DNA of 64,000 bases from Ligustrum vulgare (lineage: Eukaryota > Streptophyta > Magnoliopsida > Lamiales > Oleaceae): the NCBI GenBank assembly GCA_963555705.1, contig OY743172.1, positions 28,457,446 through 28,521,445 on the forward strand, written 5' to 3'. The notes beneath the pieces are model-generated. The model was not told the DNA's origin. It worked only from the letters and a program-made list of their open reading frames with translations, and did no database searches. Shown here piece by piece: positions 1-10,874 of the stretch; position 1 is the stretch's first letter; every line of letters begins with the position of its first letter. Position numbers and translations under genes: made by a program.

Positions 1-105
1 AAAACACATTAAACATTCAATAATTATATAACTATTAAAAGTTAAAACCAAAATTTCAAACCAAATAAACGCATACGGCTTATAAATAAAATTTTACAAA
101 AACAC

Positions 106-283
106 CTGTTCTTTCATCTAAAGAGATGTGAACGGATTTTCCATCTTTGAGGACCATAAGATTATCATTTCCAAAAAGGTGCGAGTACCCTTCATCAAAT
201 GATAGTAATGGAAGATTTCTTGACGACCCACTAACCAATAATACATGAAACGCAAAGGTCAAAATACCCAGATAAGAATTCAT
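106..283 (-). CDS. XTH: XTH first exon (gene continues off left edge)
   Basis: First coding exon of a xyloglucan endotransglucosylase/hydrolase (glycoside hydrolase family 16), an apoplastic enzyme that cuts and rejoins xyloglucan in the cell wall. The ATG at 283-281 opens a hydrophobic signal peptide (about residues 1-20). It is followed by the family N-terminus with LLSFDEGYSHLFG and DGKSVHISLDERTG. The frame then leaves the family sequence after G at AACAG|GTGTTT, a good splice donor at 106/105, and the following bases down to 80 are intron. In XTH genes the next exon starts with SGF; that exon and the catalytic one lie left of base 1. The wording resembles group III members (XTH27/28 class), but one exon cannot fix the paralogue. 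The exon is intact. Confidence 0.82.
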
Positions 284-600
284 TGCAGATTTTTATAAAA
301 AATGGAGTTTTTTTTTTCCTTCTCGTATGTTTAAGTACAGATTCTTCGAGTGCTTTCCGTATTGTGTAAATATGTAGATGAATCCTGCTGTAAGAGTATT
401 AAAAGTGTCTGTGTGTAAAAGAGAGGTCTCAATCTCCACAACAATGTATGAGAGAAAAGTGTGTGTTAAAGAGTCATGGGAAAGCAGGGGAAAGTGGAGC
501 TGATTTTATTGGGTGGTGAGACTGTGAGGTGCATCAGCTCACACAAATTTTCCAAAAAAAAAAAAAAACGAAAAATCTTTCATTTTTCTGTTTATAAATA
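284..600 (-). promoter_or_regulatory. probable XTH 5' leader and proximal promoter
   Basis: Sequence directly upstream of the XTH ATG on the minus strand. A TATA-like TATTTATAAAC lies at 590-600, about 310 bases before the ATG. The stretch between is CT- and A-rich in the gene's orientation, as in plant leaders. No transcription start is visible and the TATA assignment is weak. Confidence 0.25.
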
Positions 601-1132
601 CAATTTTTTTTAACACGATTTCACGTTAAGAATCTGTTTGAGTTGTAGAATACTTCCTGAAAAGGTTATTTTATATCAGTTTTTCACTTTCTTGAAAAAA
701 TAAAATTAATTAGGTTAAATACTTTAAACGAGTAATTAAACATATATTCAATAATAACTTCTTAATTTCAGAAATAGCTTTTGATTTTTAAAAAATTCTA
801 TCAATAGTGTCATGAGAATCTTATAAGAAAATGTAATCACATTTGTTTGGCCAAAAAACTTTGTTTATAAATAAAGAATGTAATATTTTTGAAATGATAC
901 GTGGTTAAAAAAATGTGTAATAAAAAAACAATTTAAAAAATGTGTTCTCAGAGGAAACCAAACGGTTCTAACTTGAATATTAGATTGTTTCATCTCTTTT
1001 TTCCCTTTCATTTCGTGTATTTAATGATTATATGTTATTCACTCTATTTCATAAAGATAAACTCATTTTTATTTTTACAAAGATTAAGAAAACATAATTA
1101 ATAAATGTTGGAACTATAAATTTACTTACATT
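601..1132. other. AT-rich intergenic DNA
   Basis: No gene, RNA or repeat structure recognised between the XTH promoter area and the solo LTR. Confidence 0.5.
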
Positions 1133-1137
1133 GGGTA

Positions 1138-1878
1138 TGTTACGACCATAACTAATTGGACATGACACGCTATCCATATGGGCCCACCAAGAAATCTACA
1201 AAACATTCATTCATCTAATTATGACCCACAAGCAAAACTGTGGATATCAAACTTGTTGGACTCTTACATGTCGGGGTACCCCTATGCGAAGGTGATGCTA
1301 TGTCGAGGTACCCTTATGTCTAGATAATCCTATGCCGAGGTACCCCTATATCGGGGTGATGTTATGCCGAGGTACCCTTGTGTCGAGGTACTTCTAAGCT
1401 GAAGTGAGTACCCTGAAAAGGTAACAATATTGATTGACGTGACAACATCTTTAAATGGATCTGATGGTTGTTTTAACCTATGAGATGTAGTAATGATTAT
1501 AGTCAAATAAATTGTTTACCTCATAAATGGTTATGATCTTGTCATGTGTAAAGTATAACACGTGTCACAATCTAAGAGAATTACTTATTTTATAAATAGA
1601 GCACACACTTGCCTCATAGGAAAATATTGGTAATTTAATACTCTAACTCAATATTTTACTCTCACTCCATTTTCTTTCTTTTACAAACTTATATTTCCTA
1701 CACTCAATTTATATTTGCTTGAAATGAGTACTGATTTAAGCATTGGAGTGCAAACGGGAGCCACCTTGACCTCTTTTGCAAGCTGATTGTTTGTCCTAAT
1801 GCGCAGAAGATTTACGTGTTCAAGAGGGAGACGCTAAGATGTGTTGATCCAAGGTCCTATCAAATTTTGTGGTCAACA
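1138..1878 (+). repeat. solo LTR, Tat-like family (copy A)
   Basis: Begins TGTTACGACC and ends GTGGTCAACA, so it has the TG...CA ends and short inverted repeat of an LTR. The flanking 5-mers are GGGTA (1133-1137) and GGTTA (1879-1883), a target duplication with one mismatch. No primer site or internal region follows. Related LTRs lie at 21231-22028, 32641-33465 and, inverted, 39391-40083; this copy is closest to the last. It contains several degenerate TATGCCGAGGTACCCC repeats (about 1265-1400). A TATA box TATAAATA at 1591-1598 is followed by a CT-rich leader, as expected of an LTR promoter. It is an old solo LTR left by LTR-LTR recombination, about 0.85 kb upstream of the XTH ATG. Confidence 0.8.
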
Positions 1879-2145
1879 GGTTAAATAGCAAGAAGCGTCC
1901 ATATCCTTTGAGGTGATTGCAGAATTCGTCATAATTCTTTCAATTTTTGCACTTCACCTTCAAAATCATGTTTCTTTACGAAATTCATCATTTCCATCAA
2001 TGTTTGTGAAATTTTACCGTTAATTGCCTATGTGTAATCCATTACCAAATTTTAGGAAGGGTATTTTTTTTGTCCTCCCACTTCCAACATTTTCCTCACT
2101 TTATTTCAGTTATAAACGTTGGCGAAAAACATACCTAACATGAAA

Positions 2146-2320
2146 GTCTCCGTTTGATAAATTGTTTATGAACAAATTTATGAATACATTTCTCCAAATC
2201 ACTTTTTAATCACACATTTCTTCAAATTACTTTTCAACCACATATTTTATCTCGAAAATATCAGATTCTTTGTTTATTTTTTTTTTTTTTCAAATAGAAC
2301 ACAAAACGTTTTGTGATAAA
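2146..2320. mobile_element. degenerate MITE (CCTCTGTTTGGTAAA-type family)
   Basis: Left end AGTCTCCGTTTGATAAATTG and the internal phrases CACTTTTTAATCACACA and ATTTTATCTCGAAAA also occur at 16019-16170 and 35267-35396. The right end is blurred by a T-tract (2276-2291). No target duplication found. Confidence 0.4.
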
Positions 2321-2605
2321 CATCTCTAGCGTGTAATATATTGGCATTTATTTTCCCACTTAACATTTTAGAATCTTTAATATATTCTCTCTCTAAAACA
2401 GCAAGAAGGGCATAGAAACGACGTTCTCCGATTTCCTTTCTTTCTCTTGTTTTTCTGTGTGAAATCTTCTTCCATTTTTTTTGTGAATTTGCCCTCAATA
2501 ACTCCTCCTTACTACTTTCTTTGTGGTTGATTTTTAGCAAAACTTTTTTAATCGTTATTTCATTATAAGTTGCTAATTATTATCTATTTTCATCTTGATC
2601 ACAGT

Positions 2606-3773
2606 CAAGGCCATTCCTGTATTTTTGGGTGTCTCGTACGAAAATGGAAAGAGGGTCCATGCTCTTTAATTATAAAGTATGCATAAAAAAATAAATTTAT
2701 TTATATAATTTCATTATATATAAAACTGTCACATAACAAAAAATAACATTTTCAATGTTGTTCTAATATCTTTTTCATTACATATAGCAAATTTACAACT
2801 AAAAAACTAAATTTATGCTAGATAGCACTATCAAAACATTCAAAAGCTCGTATTTTCTAAAAAAAAAACATCATTCAAATCACTAATATCTTTGACAAAC
2901 CATATGAGCTGACTTGAAGATGAAGAAGAAAAAGACACAAAACATTTCAAACAGTATCATATGTAAATCTTGAAATGCAACAAATATATTTAAAATTAGT
3001 TCTTCTTACATTTTTTGAAGCAAAATCACTAATGAATTTTTTGTAACCATTATTTTCTAGCAAATCATATTCAATGGATATCAAAGCTAGTCTCATTCAA
3101 TCTTTCTTGTGACATAGTTGATCACAAGTAAGATTTCAATAGTTTTGATTTTGAAAAACTTCTTTTAGCAGATGCAACTATAATAGACATTGCCAATAAA
3201 ATTTTATAAGTAATAAATGTAAAAATCAAGCAATTCAGCAACATAATTTCAACAAAAATAGTATACCAAAATGAATGAATTATTAATTGATTATCAGCAG
3301 GCTGTCATATATGATAGGTGTTTGTGTCCCAACAATAAAAAATATATTTATAAGTTATAAATATTATAAAAAATCAATTTTATAAAATTACAAAAGACGT
3401 TTGGCAAGTTGATTAATGAAAAAAAATACTGAGAACTTGGAAGAAACTAAAAAAGTAGTAGAATTTTGATTTCAATGATTTGTGTGTTGATTTTGTTGAA
3501 GGGAAGAGATAGTTGAAGCAATGAGAATTTTGAACTTTGAAGAGTGAAGATCAAAATTAAATTTAGAGTTAAGTTTAGCAGATTTGAAAAATTGGCCAAT
3601 AGGCCATAGGTGCATGTTTGACTGTTTAAAAGATGATCCAGTGATATAAATTACTTTTGTTAAAAAAAGGTTATAAATAAAAAGAATATAACCTACTATA
3701 TTTTTCATTTTTGCGCCCAAAAATCATGTTGTCTTGTTCATCGCACCTCTCGCTCGGCATCAGGGCTGTCCCT
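2606..3773 (-). mobile_element. internally deleted hAT element
   Basis: A hAT-type remnant oriented to the minus strand. The left end CAAGGCCATTCCTG (2606) and the reverse complement of the right end, AGGGACAGCCCTGATG (about 3773), form an imperfect inverted repeat typical of hAT elements. The 5' part (about 3220-3773) matches the 5' part of the plus-strand copy at 19490-20640. The sequence next to 2700-2790 matches the 3' end of that copy near 33760-33790. The middle of the transposase is missing: 5' non-coding DNA is followed almost directly by the C-terminal dimerisation domain. No 8-bp target duplication could be confirmed, so the borders are approximate. Confidence 0.6.
3040..3205 (-). 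pseudogene. hAT transposase C-terminal dimerisation domain fragment
   Basis: On the minus strand the reading SIIVASAKRSFSKSKLLKSYL-stop-STMSQERL, then after a one- or two-base shift LALISIEYDLLENN, matches the C-terminal hAT dimerisation domain of plant TTF-type/ZMYM1-like transposases (usual form: ASAERSFSKLKLIKTYLRSTMSQERLSGLALISIE). One in-frame TGA replaces the expected arginine codon and one frameshift follows. It is a dead fragment inside the 2606-3773 element; the N-terminal domains are absent. Confidence 0.7.
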
Positions 3774-3831
3774 AATAGCATTATGAAAAAGAAAAATAAA
3801 AACTGCAATAAGGACCTATTGGGATATTTAC

Positions 3832-4025
3832 CAGTGTTCTAAAAGCGTAAAGCGTGACGAACCGACGATGTCGAGCATTAAGCTTAAGCGCATCAATGTG
3901 TGAAAAAGCGCGACAATGCTCGAGTGAAGCGCGGGTAAAGTGCGAAAATGTGACGAATCGGCGAGACCAAATTTCAAGCCTAAGTGCGCCTAGACGTAAG
4001 TGTAAACGAACTTTTTAGAACACTG
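3832..4025. mobile_element. hAT MITE (CAGTGTT family), 194 bp
   Basis: Terminal inverted repeats CAGTGTTCTAAAA and TTTTTAGAACACTG, flanked by a perfect 8-bp target duplication ATATTTAC (3824-3831 and 4026-4033). The interior is made of short AAGCG and GTGACGAA phrases and codes for nothing. Relatives lie at 16678-16843 and 18548-18951. Confidence 0.9.
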
Positions 4026-4033
4026 ATATTTAC

Positions 4034-5068
4034 CATCAATTTCACTCCAAAGTAGATAAACAAATTAAAGAAAATGCTATGGACTAGGTCTTCTAAAAAA
4101 AAAAAAAAAAACTATTTAGAATAAAAAATGCAAGCTAGACTAATCTCCTTACTACATTTCTCTAAACATTGGCAATTCTCAATAAGCTTGTGTTTCGCCC
4201 CTACTTTTTTTAAAAAAAATTGTGATTGTGAATAGTATTTTTTAGAGAATGTATGGTTAAAAATGTTTGAAAAATAAAAAATGATAGGCTAAAAATAGCC
4301 CAATTTTTTTAATTATTATTTTTCCTAATGGAAAAATTGGAAAACGGTTCAATTTTTTTTTTTTCCTAATGGAAAAATTGAAAAATAGATCCATTTATTT
4401 CTTGTCCGTTACTAAATTCAAATCTAAAAAGAATCGGTCTTACTTAAATATTGCATTCTTTAGACTTCATCTTAGTTATATATTGCATTCTTTGGATGAA
4501 AATGATGAACAACGCAATGAAACGTAATTTTCAAGGTGAAAATGTAAAAAATTGAAAAAATATGGTGAATTTCGCAATCATCTTATCAAGTGATACTCTT
4601 CTTTTTAAATTTTTAAATAAAATATACATGGTGATATAAGATTTCTATCAAACAATTTTAAAAATACACACATTACTCAATCTAAAATTAAATGATACTT
4701 AAGTTGGATAAACCATTCAAATCATTGACTTTTGAATAATGTTATTTAGCACTAATAATGGTGTTACAATGGCAATTTAGGTTTGTGAATATTTTGGCCG
4801 AATCTGTAGCTAAGCCCAATCCAGATTGCAATCCAGCCCAGAACTAAATGATTCAGCCCAAACCATGAAAATGCTGAGTCCATATTTACTAAACCCGGAG
4901 CCTAAGTTGCATTTGTGGAAACACGTTTTTCTTGATCTAAACTGAATTTGTTATAACCGTCTGATCAACACCTGGAGCCGTTTGAACCGTTAGATCACCT
5001 TATCCTTTAGCCAGATGAAAAGGTAAAGTGGACGCGTCCAAATTCATTCATTCGGATTTTCTCTAAGA
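4034..5068. other. AT-rich intergenic DNA before the LOG-carrying retrotransposon
   Basis: A near-direct repeat of a short AT-rich phrase around 'cctaatggaaaaattg' occurs at 4324 and 4365. Otherwise nothing recognised. The part from about 4770 to 5068, joined across the retrotransposon to 13252-13560, reads like a promoter plus leader, perhaps an unrecognised LTR. Confidence 0.4.
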
Positions 5069-5073
5069 CTTCT
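5069..5073. other. target-site duplication CTTCT (left)
   Basis: Five bases matched exactly by 13247-13251 on the other side of the element. Confidence 0.9.
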
Positions 5074-7445
5074 TGTGACGACCCGAATTCTCGACCATTC
5101 GAGTGCCACTAAAAGTGACTCATATCATATTATCGAGACTTAAATAGTAATGTAAAATTATTCAAAAGAATAATTAGAATCCCATAATTTTATCTGTGAA
5201 TAAAAATAGAACATAATTTTCTTACATAAAGTTCAACATAATTATCTCATCAATCTTAACCACTTTTGCCACTTCCATGTTGACCGTCTCGAACCTTCAA
5301 TTATCTGAAAATGGTAAATATCGTGGAGTGAGATTTATAAAATCCCAGTAAGTATACCAAGCATAAATTTTCTTTTGAAAGCATATGGATCATTTTCATC
5401 ATAACATAGGATAGGATCGAAATACTCATAAACATAGGGAGACACAAGAATTTTACCGAACTTAAATGGCAAGAATTCTTATGTGTAGCGCTACTAAACT
5501 CCGGTCCCCTTAGCATAATCATAAACATATCATATGGAACCCATAACAATCTTGTGAGATTGATTTCATAGCAATGATCCAAACATTTTCATAAAAACAT
5601 AAGATATACTTACTTGTCATAAAAACATACTTACTTTTCATAAAAATATAAGGTGTATTTACCTTTCATAAAAACATACTTATTTTTCATAAAAATATAA
5701 GATATACTTACTTGTCATAAAAACATACTTACTTTTCATAAAAACATAAGGTGTATTTACCTTTCATAAAAACATACTTACTTTTCATAAAAACATAAGA
5801 TATACTTACTTGTCATAAAAACATACTTACTTTTCATAAAAACATAAGGTAATACCTTTCATAAAAACATACTTACTTTTCATAAAAACATAAGGTATAT
5901 TTACCTTTCATAAAAACATACTTAATTTTCATAAAAACATAAGATATACTTACATTTCATAACAACATACTTAATTTTCATAAAAACATAAGATATACTT
6001 ACATTTCATAACAACATACTTAATTTTCATAAAAACATAAGATATACTTACATTTCATAACAACATACTTAATTTTCATAAAAATATAAGATATACTTAC
6101 ATTTCATAACAACATACTTAATTTTCATAAAAACATAAGATATACTTACTTGTCATAAAAACATACTTACTTTTCATAAAAACATAAGGTAATACCTTTC
6201 ATAAAAACATACTTACTTTTCATAAAAACATAAGATATATTTATCTTTCATAAAAACATACTTACTTTTCATAAAAACATAAGATATACTTACATTTCAT
6301 AACAACATACTTAATTTTCATAAAAACATAAGATATACTTACATTTCATAACAACATACTTAATTTTCATAAAAACATAAGATATACTTACATTTCATAA
6401 TAACATACTTAATTTTCATAAAAACATAAGATATACTTACATTTCATAACAACATACTTAATTTTCATAAAAAACATAAGATATACTTACTTGTCATAAA
6501 AACATACTTACTTTTCATAAAAACATAAGGTGTATTTACCTTTCATAAAAACATACTTACTTTTCATAAAAACATAAGATATACTTACTTGTCATAAAAA
6601 CATAAGGTATATTTATCTTTCATAAAAACATACTTACTTTTCATAAAAACATAAGATATACTTACTTTTCATAAAAACATAAGATATACTTACTTTTCAT
6701 AAAAACATAAGATATACTTACCTTTTAAAAGATTAAAATGAAGTGTAGTAGTAAATGGACCAAAACTTTCTTGACCACCTTGAATTTCTCTTACTTGTGG
6801 ATTTTGTCAAGAGGTTGGAAATAAGTGTATATGTGTAGAGTTGTGTGTAAAAGAGATGGGTTTAAATAGATGTATAAAGTTGGCATATTGTAAACATAAT
6901 CATTCAATTCTATTAATTTTAACACATCCTTTTCTTAAAGTAAAGCACCATTCATATACTTTTCCATATTTATACAAATATTATGCTCTTCATGATTACA
7001 TATAATGGAGTATATAATTCATTCATATACTTTTCCATATTTATACAAATATTATGCTCTTCATGATTACATATAATGGAGTATATAATTCATTCATATA
7101 CTTTTCCATATTTATTAAATTAAGATTCTCATAATTATTATATATAATGGAACCTCTCATGCTTGCATATATTTTCTTAATTTCAATAATAAAAATAATT
7201 TTTGTATAAATAAATATTGGGATAACATTGAATTAAGTACTTGGACTTAATATACTTTAAATCAAGAGAATGGAGATATTTTTAGAAATTCGGAATTTAA
7301 TTTAAAATCGAACGATCTCGATTATTTCTTGACTTGGCTATACGAATACTTCGTGGAGTTAACTTAATAAAAATGGGTGAAATAGTAGCGACACGATTTT
7401 CTATTAAAATAATTATTAATCGCGTAAAAATTCTTGGTCGCTACA
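5074..7445 (-). repeat. 3' LTR of the LOG-carrying element
   Basis: Plus-strand ends TGTGACGACCC and GGTCGCTACA. Holds a long AT-rich tandem array (5584-6722) and a short direct duplication of about 67 bp around 6952-7100. Identical in length to the other LTR. Confidence 0.93.
5584..6722. repeat. minisatellite array inside the LTR
   Basis: About 1.1 kb of head-to-tail units of roughly 29 bp, core TTTTCATAAAAACATA followed by AGATATACTTAC or a variant. Several variants (CTTGTCATAA, CATTTCATAACAAC) alternate, giving a higher-order pattern near 58 bp. It makes up about half of the LTR and recurs at 11385-12523. Confidence 0.9.
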
Positions 7446-7458
7446 AACTTACCCCCTT
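7446..7458 (-). other. polypurine tract
   Basis: On the minus strand AAGGGGGTAAGTT abuts the LTR start TGTAGCGACC; it is the expected plus-strand primer for reverse transcription. Confidence 0.75.
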
Positions 7459-8429
7459 AAAATAATTTCGTCCTCGAAATTAAACTTACTTGATCTTATG
7501 ATTTCTGAACACTTAATCAGAATCTCTTCTTCTTCTTCTTATGTAGCATCATCGCTACCATATTTAACCCAACCATATTTAACCCACTGGACTTTGACTA
7601 AATGCATCAATTTGTTTTCTTAAGACATGAACTTTTCTATCAATAATAGACATATGTCTACTCATAAATTTTTCTGAATCAAAATGAAAATTCCCAATCG
7701 TATGTGATATTTCATCATATCTTGTAGTACTCATGTAACCTGTCACTTATCATCGTATCATGTAACCTCAAATATTCGTATTAATATCTCTAAAATTTCA
7801 ATAAATCTTTACTAACATATCATACCATAATAATTTGTCATTTCTTCTTATCACCAAATATCCCAAAATAATTAAAACGATTACCTGAATATTCTCTATG
7901 TAATATACCCAAACATGTTATTCACATATCAACATAATCATCAGTTTATCTTTCCAATATTTGTAACCCAAAATTTCTGCAAAATTCAATAAACAAATAT
8001 CTCCCAAATAATTAAAATTCTTAACTCAAATATCATAACATTTCCCGTAAGGTATTCCTTTCACTTGCACAAACTTATTAATCCTGATTCAATACAGTCC
8101 TTATTTCACTTTCACGTATCCCCGTATTATTTCTATACCTTGATTATTATATCAAAATATCAGTACCCAAAATCCAAGAAAATATTCCATATCTCAAATC
8201 CCGTCATCATCAAATCTTCCTTTTATCAAGAAAGTAAACGGCGCATAACTCTTGTTCCCTCTTTTCCATTATTCTATTCCGCGCTTTCTTGCTGGAATCA
8301 ATATCACGCGGATTTCCTCCGATCCTTAATGCTTTTAAATAGTTCATGCTGGGAAGAGGTTAGATCCATCAAAAACATGGATATCATTCTTACAAACATT
8401 CGCAAGTATTATTCCAGTCTTCCAATGAA

Positions 8430-8819
8430 TGATCTGAGGAAAATTTATCGAATAAGACTCGAAAGATTGAGGTTGCTGATGGCTTTATAGCCCTACCCGG
8501 AGGTTTTGGTACCTTAGAAGAAATCTTTAACATTACCTCGTGGGCTCAACTAGGTCTCCATACTAAGCCTATTGGGCTTCTGAATGTTAACAATTTCTTT
8601 GATGGCTTGTTAACCTTTCTTGATTATGCTGTGGAACAGGGATTCATCTCTCCATTTTCCAGAAGACTCCTTATTTCTGCTCCTACTATTGATGAACTAC
8701 TGGATAAGCTGCAGTCATATATCTCAATACAAGATCCAGCAGGGGTTAAGATAGATTGGTCGCAAGGAAGGGGAATCAAGCGAAAATGGAGTCCGGTTAA
8801 TGTAAACTTAACTTTATGA
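8430..8819 (+). pseudogene. captured LOG-like cytokinin-activating enzyme fragment (3' part)
   Basis: The frame from about 8433 to the TGA at 8817-8819 reads the C-terminal two thirds of a LONELY GUY family protein (cytokinin riboside 5'-monophosphate phosphoribohydrolase). It contains ADGFIALPGGFGTLEE (PGGxGT motif at 8496-8522), then SWAQLGLHTKPIGLLNVNNF, the stretch LDYAVEQGFISP and SAPTIDELLDKLQ. The PGGxGTxxE motif carries the nucleotide-binding and catalytic glutamate in this family. The conserved block reads straight through regions that in plant LOG genes are split by introns, so it looks like a reverse-transcribed copy. Upstream (8065-8430) the frame has stops and no recognisable LOG N-terminus. 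It lies antisense to the carrier retrotransposon. Whether any transcript is made cannot be seen; a 126-residue fragment without its N-terminal half should not be active. Confidence 0.85.
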
Positions 8820-9110
8820 ATCTTAGAATAGGTGGGGGTAGAGTACGGAGTATTCTTACTCTCGAGACACCCCTCTAATTTCCTAGGATTTTCCTTAATG
8901 TTTAAATCTTGTGTGTACCTCAAAGGTTCCAGGTGGTAGATTACGGAGTATTCTTACTCTCGAAACACACCTTTTTGAAGGTTTCTTTATTTCCTCAAAA
9001 GGTCAGAGGTGGTAGGATACGGCTACTCCGGAAACACATCTCTCAATTTGAGGAATTTCCCATGTTGCTTTCTTTTGCTTTTGCGTGTTTTCATGTATTT
9101 CCTTTCTAGG
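8820..9110 (+). repeat. 3'-UTR-like sequence with three diverged tandem units
   Basis: Directly after the LOG stop, the phrase AGGTGG(T)AGA-TACGG...TACTC...GAAACAC recurs three times (about 8830, 8930 and 9007), spaced by 80-100 bases. It probably came in with the LOG transcript or arose afterwards; no polyadenylation tract is evident. Confidence 0.5.
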
Positions 9111-9781
9111 GTGACTCTTGTGTGTTCTCCTTATGAGAAAATAATAATATCTCTGTTATCATCTACTAAATCTCGTTTGTGATGTAAATGAACTTGTATG
9201 TCTAACTTCAATTCTCTTAGTGATTGCATACCATACTATGCTCTTAACTCCAAACGATAAAATTCTAGGCAGAGTTTTCCTTTGAAATTTGGACTTATCC
9301 AAATCGTAAGCATACTTCATAACTCACAATAATAACTAATTGTACATTTGATCACAATTTCATCAAACTTCAATATCATCATAAATATTCCAGAAAATCA
9401 ATTCATAATTCCTCAACATAGAAATTTCAAATCATAATTTCTAATATCACCATATCAAGTCCTTATTTCTCAATAATTAAGAGCCTAAACTTTAAATCTC
9501 CAACTTCATAATTCTTCTCATAAAAATCTCAATAAAATCATATCACTTATAATCTCAACATCTCATCATAACTTCATAAAACTGACTTTCTATTTCTCGT
9601 TTAATCTAAACGATGAATAATTCGAAAATATTATCTAGTCCTTTCTGTTGACTTCTCATACTTAGTGCCATGTCTAAAATCAATTATGCAAAGTCCATTT
9701 AGGGCTCATCATTTCTAAACTTGACGACAAAGATTATTTTGAAAATCATTCGTAAATCATATTTTTTTTTTTTTTTTTTTC

Positions 9782-10063
9782 AAAATTGAAACTTGAAGAG
9801 TGGTACCAATAATCATCCACAGTTTTTCCTTACTTTTAAGCAAAGGTAGTGATAAAGGGATAAATTATTGAACCGAAAATTGAAACTTGAAGAGTGGTAC
9901 CAATAATCATCCACAGTTTTTTCCTTGCTTTTAAGCAAAGGTAGTGATAAAGGGATAAATTATTGAACCGAAAATTGAAACTTGAAGAGGAAGTACTAAT
10001 AACCATCCACAGTTTTTCCCTTGTTTTTACACAAAGGTAGTGATAAAGGGATAAATTATTGTA
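9782..10063. repeat. three tandem copies of a 94-95 bp unit
   Basis: Units start at 9782, 9876 and 9971, each beginning AAAATTGAAACTTGAAGAG and containing CATCCACAGTTTTT and GGTAGTGATAAAGGGATAA. Inside the non-coding interior of the LOG-carrying element. Confidence 0.85.
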
Positions 10064-10859
10064 CAATTCATTATCAATTTTGTTTGTTTAATATATTATT
10101 CCATATATTTTGGGCCAAAGTTACAACCCAACTTAATTTCTAATTGAGTCAATCTTACTAAGCTTAATATGAACCAAAATTCATATCAATATCCTCTATG
10201 TCTCATGATTCTACATTAAAATGAATAAATTAAAATTTAGGCTTCTATCAATTCATATCATACTCAACATGTATATTTCACTTAAAGATTCATAACATAT
10301 GAATATTTCATACTTAACATGTCTTAATAAAATCGTAAATGACTTGCAAAGCATATAACATACCTGGTTCGAGGAGTCAATACGTGGAGAGTGACATAGT
10401 AGAGTGATGAGTTAAAATATTTTAAAAAAAAAATTATTATTAATCATTTCGCATCTTTACATAAGATTGGGCCTAATTAACCCAAATAAAATTTTATCGT
10501 CAAATCTTATTTTCCTTTAGTCCCCGAACTTCTAGAAATTTATCAAAGACATCAATATAAACATCATATCACTAACTAATTATATTCCATAAAATTTTCA
10601 GGACATTACAAACTCCCTTGATTAAAATGAATTTTGTCCTTGAAATTCGCACATCAGATTTCATCATACTTTTCAAAATCATAACCATACTTGACATGTG
10701 AAAATTCAATTTTTTTTTTTAAATGAATAGTGATTTCGTTCACTGTTCATCATGAATAGCACGTCGTTTTACTGTTCACGTGAATAGTGTTTTTTTTTTT
10801 TTTTTTTTTTTTTAAGAAATAAAATTTCAAAAATCTACAGAATCGTTTTTAAAACTCTT

Positions 10860-10872
10860 GGCTCTGATACCA
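10860..10872 (-). other. primer binding site (tRNA-iMet type)
   Basis: Minus strand TGGTATCAGAGCC, the classical complement of the 3' end of plant initiator methionine tRNA, two bases inside the right LTR. It fixes the element's orientation. Confidence 0.9.
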
Positions 10873-10874
10873 AC

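Noticed and set aside
5301..5582. Identical 93-residue ORFs at 5301-5582 and 11102-11383 (minus)
   Set aside because: They are the same LTR sequence twice; composition is chance coding in AT-rich DNA, with no family resemblance.
5584..6722. CRISPR-like regular repeats
   Set aside because: Units are directly adjacent without unique spacers, and this is plant LTR DNA; it is a minisatellite.
8065..8430. N-terminal half of the LOG frame
   Set aside because: The open frame here does not read LOG sequence and the LOG frame has a stop at about 8430; only the C-terminal part is supported.
10860..10872. tRNA-Met gene fragments (also 31255 and 36565)
   Set aside because: Only the 12-13 bases of a primer binding site are present, next to LTR ends; no cloverleaf.
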